Source: Liquorilactobacillus nagelii DSM 13675
GTDB taxonomy: Bacteria; Bacillota; Bacilli; Lactobacillales; Lactobacillaceae
Direction of reading: 5' to 3'
NCBI RefSeq assembly: GCF_019444005.1
Contig: NZ_CP049304.1
Coordinates: 248,001 to 312,000, forward strand
Length of the DNA stretch: 64,000 bases
The position numbers and the translations under genes are program-made. Under the pieces are notes generated by a model that did not search any database, was not told where the DNA came from, and saw nothing but the letters and a program-made list of their open reading frames with translations. How positions within the stretch are numbered: position 1 is the first letter of the stretch; the number at the start of each line of letters is the position of its first letter. Positions 60,327 to 64,000 of this stretch are shown here, piece by piece.

Positions 60327-61970
60327 ATGTCAATTAATTCACAATCTGGTGTAACAGCGAGTGAAAATACAGCGAAAGAAAAAATGCTCCGAGGATCGGC
60401 TTGGATGACGGCCGGAAGCGTTTTTTCGCGAGTTTTGGGTGCAATATATATCATTCCATGGTATGCGTGGTTTGGCAAAGATAATTTAGCTGCTAATGCT
60501 TTGTACACCAAAGGGTATACTGTTTATAGTGTTTTTTTGATGATTTCAATTGCGGGGATTCCGTCAGCTGTTGCAAAACAAGTAGCCCATTATAATGCGC
60601 AAAATGAATACGCGGTTGGTCAACGGCTTTATAAAAAATCATTAATATTGATGCTAGCAATCGGACTTCTAAGTGCTCTTTTGATGTGGTATTTGGCACC
60701 TTTGCTTTCATTAGGTGAAGCAGATGTTATTCCGGTTTTTCGTTCCTTAGCCTTAGCTTTGATTTTGATTCCTGTAATGAGTTTGACACGAGGATTTTTT
60801 CAAGGATATCAGGATATGTTTCCATCGGCAATGTCTCAACTAGTTGAGCAAATTGCGCGGATTATTTATATGTTAGCAGCTACTTATATAATTATGCAAG
60901 TCATGCACAGTAATTACCAACTAGGGGTTATCCATTCAACTTTTGCAGCTTTCATTGGTGCTTTGGGTGGTTTAGCAATTCTTGGGTGGTATTATTGGCG
61001 CAAACATCGAGAGCTAAAACAATTTGCAACTGAAAGTGCTGGTCAGTTACAGATTAGTGATCGACGTTTAATCACTGATTTACTGTTGCAGTCAGTTCCA
61101 TTTGTTTTGATTGGAGCTTCAACTACTTTGTATAACCAGTTGGATTATTTTACTTTTAAACCAACGATGATTATGCTTTCCCATACTAGCTTAAAGACAA
61201 TCAATGATTTATATGCGATTTTTGCAGGTAATGATAATAAGTTGATTATGATTGTAGTAGCGTTAGCTTCTGCAATGGCGGCGACGGCTGTTCCATTGCT
61301 ATCTGAGGCGTATACTAAAAATGATCAAAAAAAGATTGCGATCCAACTAGCAGATGCCTTGGAATTATTTTTTATTGTGATGCTGCCATGTTCTTTAGGA
61401 ATGGCAGCAGTTGCTAAACCGTTATATATCGTTTTTTATCAGTATAATTTGACTGGAATTTATATTTTAAGCTTCTCGGCTTACGTGGCTTTGCCAATTG
61501 GGTTGTTCATTGTTTTGTCCTCGTTGATGCAAGGAATTTATCAAAACAAAAAGGCAGTTAAGTATTTTATAATTGGTTTCTTAGTGAAGATCTTAGTACA
61601 GATTCCACTGACACTTTGGTTGCAAGCTTTTGGTCCAGTCATGGCTACAGGAATTGGAATGATGGTTTCTAATATTTTGATGTTACGTTACTTCTACTAT
61701 CGGTATCATCTTGATTTGGATCGATTACAGCGGCGGTTTGATGGTCTGTTGCTTTTCTCATTCGCAACATTTGCAGCAGCGTTATTAATAGTTCTAGCGG
61801 CTTCATTAGTTGTTAATCTTGAATATCGCTTGTGGGCATTTTTAGTATTAGTGATTGCTGCTACGGTGGGAGCTTGGATATATCTATACCTTTGTTTAAA
61901 AACACGCTTGGCAGACAAAATTATTGGTGCTCGTGTTTCACGGTTAAGAAAATTATTGCATATTAAATGA
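60327..61970 (+). CDS. MurJ/SpoVB-like lipid flippase (MOP superfamily)
   Basis: A 547-residue membrane protein with 14 helices in pattern (LRGSAWMTAGSVFSRVLGAIYIIPWY; GIPSAVAKQVAHYNAQNEY; RGFFQGYQDMFPSAMSQLVEQIARI). This start and RGFFQG motif are typical of the polysaccharide/lipid II exporter group close to B. subtilis MurJ/SpoVB. It probably flips lipid-linked wall precursors. AAGGCAGGATG lies before the ATG. Confidence 0.88.
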   Translation: MSINSQSGVTASENTAKEKMLRGSAWMTAGSVFSRVLGAIYIIPWYAWFGKDNLAANALYTKGYTVYSVFLMISIAGIPSAVAKQVAHYNAQNEYAVGQRLYKKSLILMLAIGLLSALLMWYLAPLLSLGEADVIPVFRSLALALILIPVMSLTRGFFQGYQDMFPSAMSQLVEQIARIIYMLAATYIIMQVMHSNYQLGVIHSTFAAFIGALGGLAILGWYYWRKHRELKQFATESAGQLQISDRRLITDLLLQSVPFVLIGASTTLYNQLDYFTFKPTMIMLSHTSLKTINDLYAIFAGNDNKLIMIVVALASAMAATAVPLLSEAYTKNDQKKIAIQLADALELFFIVMLPCSLGMAAVAKPLYIVFYQYNLTGIYILSFSAYVALPIGLFIVLSSLMQGIYQNKKAVKYFIIGFLVKILVQIPLTLWLQAFGPVMATGIGMMVSNILMLRYFYYRYHLDLDRLQRRFDGLLLFSFATFAAALLIVLAASLVVNLEYRLWAFLVLVIAATVGAWIYLYLCLKTRLADKIIGARVSRLRKLLHIK

Positions 61971-61971
61971 T

Positions 61972-62025
61972 AAAAAGATTCTGGGTTAAACACTGAAAGT
62001 AGCTTAACCCAGAATCTTTTTATTA
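61972..62025. terminator. Bidirectional terminator
   Basis: AAAAAGATTCTGGGTTAA pairs perfectly with TTAACCCAGAATCTTTTT. It serves the flippase gene and probably the convergent minus-strand gene. Confidence 0.95.
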
Positions 62026-62086
62026 AATCGGTTTTAAATTTCAAAAGGCTGTCTTATTTTGGAATATACGAAAATTATGATTTATT

Positions 62087-62932
62087 TTAGGAATTAACAA
62101 CTTTTTGCATAAATTGGGGCAAAGCAGCAATAATGGAAGTTGGTAAGACAACATAATTATTCTCAGCAAGTTGTTGTGCAACTGCACTATGGCAATAAAC
62201 GGCAGCTTCAATAACTAGCTTAGTAGGAGAATTTTTAAATTGGCCTAAAAAGGCAGCTATTATTCCGGCAAGTGTATCGCCCATTCCCCCAGTTGCCATA
62301 TAAGGGCCGCCAATTGTTAATTTAGCAGTGGTTTGATCTGGATGATAAATTACTGTACCATTTTTTTTAAGTACAATGGTAGCTCCGGTTTGTTGTTGGA
62401 CATGCAAATTTTGCTCAAGATCGTTTTGGTCTGCTATCCTAATGCCACTTAATCGTTGCCATTCCATCTGGTGTGGAGTCAGAATTGTTTGTTGGGGTAA
62501 CAATTTAGGCCAATTTTCTTGTTGGCTTAAAATAGTTAATGCTGAACCATCAATGATTAGTTGTTGTTTGCCAGTAATTTGGCTTAAAACTTGTAATAAT
62601 AAATCGCTAGCTAAGGAATCATTACCTAAACCAGGACCAATTACAATTACATCAGCCGACTGAACGGCGTTTAATAAGCTTGGGCGATTTTTGTAGTCGA
62701 GAAACATTGCTTCTGGAACAATTGTATGTAAAGCAGTCAAATTGGCCGAATTACAGGCACAGGTTACTAAACCAGCTCCGGCATGAACGGCAGCGCTTGT
62801 AGTCATAATAATTGCCCCACCATAATTTAGATTACCACCGATTGTCACAATGCGACCAAAAGTACCTTTATAGCTATTTGCTGGACGCACTTTAACTACT
62901 TGTTTTAGGATATCAGGTTTAATCAATTTCAT
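62087..62932 (-). CDS. nnrD: ADP-dependent NAD(P)HX dehydratase
   Basis: A 281-residue ribokinase-fold enzyme that repairs hydrated NAD(P)H. Visible: KGTFGRIVTIGGNLNYGGAI, AAVHAGAGLVT, VIGPGLG, LIIDGSAL, LTPHQMEWQRLSG, VVLKKNGTVI and TGGMGDTLAGIIAAFLGQ with the catalytic Asp. The N-terminal epimerase domain (NnrE) often fused to it is absent; it must be encoded elsewhere or be missing. GGAGGATAAAA precedes the ATG. Confidence 0.93.
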   Translation of the reverse strand: MKLIKPDILKQVVKVRPANSYKGTFGRIVTIGGNLNYGGAIIMTTSAAVHAGAGLVTCACNSANLTALHTIVPEAMFLDYKNRPSLLNAVQSADVIVIGPGLGNDSLASDLLLQVLSQITGKQQLIIDGSALTILSQQENWPKLLPQQTILTPHQMEWQRLSGIRIADQNDLEQNLHVQQQTGATIVLKKNGTVIYHPDQTTAKLTIGGPYMATGGMGDTLAGIIAAFLGQFKNSPTKLVIEAAVYCHSAVAQQLAENNYVVLPTSIIAALPQFMQKVVNS

Positions 62933-63130
62933 TTTTATCCTCCAAAAACAATATTTAAATCAAATACCATTTTAACCCTCTTTGCCTTGAAAAAGATACT
63001 TTATAAAAATTTTCCGATGGAAATATATGAATTATTCAAAAATGCGAACACTTTTAGTTGGGTAGTTTTGAATTTTTGTGTTTTTAGGGGTAAAATTAAT
63101 ATGATAAATAAAAGATAGGAGGTTAAAAGC

Positions 63131-63376
63131 ATGCAGAAAAGTTTTATTCAAGAACTTGAAGCTAATGTATTGGCAGAAGACGAAACTTCAAAGACTTATT
63201 TGGTGCCAAGTAAAAAGGAACGTTTAGCAGTCAAAATTGATAAGGAAGTTTTAAAAAGGCTATCTGATAATCAAAAACTTGAACGCATGTTGAAAAACTT
63301 ATTAAAGATGAACTCTAAAAGTACTACTCAAGAGCTCATAAATATAAACAAACGTAATTATCGTATTTTTGTCTAA
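63131..63376 (+). CDS. Small basic protein, unknown
   Basis: An 81-residue, lysine-rich helical protein (LVPSKKERLAVKIDKEVLKRLSDNQKLERMLKNLL). TAGGAGGTTAAAAGC lies before the ATG. It resembles in style short DNA-binding or antitoxin-like proteins, but I find no clear motif and no partner toxin next to it. Confidence 0.55.
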   Translation: MQKSFIQELEANVLAEDETSKTYLVPSKKERLAVKIDKEVLKRLSDNQKLERMLKNLLKMNSKSTTQELININKRNYRIFV

Positions 63377-63425
63377 TCATTTTAATTTGGGTAATTAGTC
63401 CTGCTGAAACAAAGGGGGAAAAGTA

Positions 63426-63710
63426 GTGTTTTTGACAACAGGTGATGTAAATCGCTCATATGTAATTTTAGGGATCGTAAATGCAACAGTCAAACGAACG
63501 TTGCTAGCTGATGAAATTGATGAGCTTGCTGAGTATGATGAGTTATATAACGAAGTGAAGACAAAAATGGTTGATCGTGCCGTGACTAAAAACGGCGATG
63601 GCCTTTTACAAGTGCGATTTGTTCCACAAATTGTCCAAGTTGGCCCTGGACCTAAGTATATGCTTTTGCATGGTTATGGAACTGCTGTCAGATTCCCTAG
63701 CAAAAAGTAA
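63426..63710 (+). CDS. YbjQ-like (PF01906-type) small protein
   Basis: A 94-residue protein starting with GTG 63426 after AAAGGGGG. FLTTGDVNRSYVILGIVNATV at the start and RFVPQIVQ later fit the YbjQ heavy-metal-binding domain family (ttgd-v-y-vlGiV pattern). The role is unknown. Its stop is directly next to the end of the convergent stress protein gene. Confidence 0.6.
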   Translation: MFLTTGDVNRSYVILGIVNATVKRTLLADEIDELAEYDELYNEVKTKMVDRAVTKNGDGLLQVRFVPQIVQVGPGPKYMLLHGYGTAVRFPSKK

Positions 63711-64000
63711 TCAATGCATGACGACAACATCGGCTTGGGCATTTTTAATTACATAACTGGAAACTGATCCGGTAAAAAAACGCTGCAGATGATTTTTTCG
63801 AGAACTACTTAATACAATTAAGTCATTTTGGTATTCAGTGGGAAATTCCTGAGCAACAATGATTCTGGGATCACCAATTCGCAAATGAACATGAACTTGA
63901 TATATTGACGAACCTGAAATAATTAAACGCCGCTTGATTATTTCTAATTGGCCGATAGACTTTTCTTCCAAATGATATAAGCTTTCGCTTGAAAGCTCAA
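63711..64000 (-). CDS. Universal stress protein UspA family, C-terminal part
   Basis: About 95 residues are visible; the frame stays open to the window edge, so the N-terminus is missing. The nucleotide-binding tail is clear: DLIVLSSSRKNHLQRFFTGSVSSYVIKNAQADVVVM, the G-2x-G-9x-G(S/T) region of ATP-binding Usp proteins, though the first Gly of the loop is Ser here. Confidence 0.85.
   Translation of the reverse strand, partial: ELSSESLYHLEEKSIGQLEIIKRRLIISGSSIYQVHVHLRIGDPRIIVAQEFPTEYQNDLIVLSSSRKNHLQRFFTGSVSSYVIKNAQADVVVMH

Noticed and set aside
63131..63710. Toxin-antitoxin pair
   Set aside because: The 81-residue protein has an antitoxin-like look, but the next gene resembles a YbjQ-type domain, not a toxin, and is 50 bases away.

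Overview
The window comes from a low-GC Gram-positive bacterium, most likely a member of the Lactobacillaceae. The signs are strong AGGAGG ribosome binding sites, TTG and GTG starts, an SMK-box (SAM-III) leader on metK, a T-box on leuS, a cdaA-cdaR-glmM operon, a pst operon with two pstB copies, and phage proteins of Lactobacillus/Lactococcus type (LL-H-family holin, YopX, DUF1642-like, DUF1617, DUF6711). The genus cannot be fixed from the sequence alone. No tRNA, rRNA or CRISPR array was seen.

Bases 1 to about 32,600 are the right (late) part of a temperate siphophage. Lysogeny and replication genes lie to the left, outside the window. Order: end of a DNA methyltransferase and small early genes (1-2,415); an ArpU/RinA-like late activator (2,423); a three-gene operon on the opposite strand (2,856-4,356) with its own promoter and a perfect palindromic operator; a membrane-anchored accessory protein (4,627); terminase, portal, Prp-type protease and minor head protein (5,192-10,702); an accessory insert containing a DUF2829/Tad2-like protein (10,707-11,435); scaffold, decoration and capsid genes (11,607-13,657); connectors and tail tube (13,670-15,914); tail chaperones joined by a -1 frameshift; a 2,030-residue tape measure; distal tail and tail-tip proteins; XhlA-like protein, holin and a GH25 endolysin with a signal peptide (to 30,198). 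After lysis come a candidate structured small RNA (30,343-30,490) and a two-gene accessory cassette (30,699-32,301) framed by two look-alike terminators.

Bases 32,600-33,600 are a scar holding the decayed remains of an ISL3-family transposase and unexplained AT-rich sequence. From 33,636 the chromosome is ordinary: ammonium transporter; a DnaQ-like exonuclease and exonuclease III; murB; a Na+/H+ antiporter; the c-di-AMP/cell-wall operon cdaA-cdaR-glmM; a possible C/U-rich small RNA; the PhoP-box-controlled pstS-orf-pstC-pstA-pstB1-pstB2-phoU operon; a Fur-box-controlled feoA-feoB-Cys-rich operon; fba; metK; leuS; an amino-acid permease; a MurJ/SpoVB-like flippase; NAD(P)HX dehydratase; and a partial universal stress protein.

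The best candidates for undescribed biology are: (1) the inverted operon at 2,856-4,440, which has the layout of an anti-CRISPR/aca locus (very acidic small protein, double-AP2 protein, small HTH protein, palindrome between -35 and -10); (2) the DUF2829/Tad2-like anti-Thoeris candidate with an extra N-terminal helix; (3) the terminal two-gene cassette and neighbouring small RNA; (4) four copies of ATGYRTGGG on a roughly 20-bp grid just before the scaffold gene.
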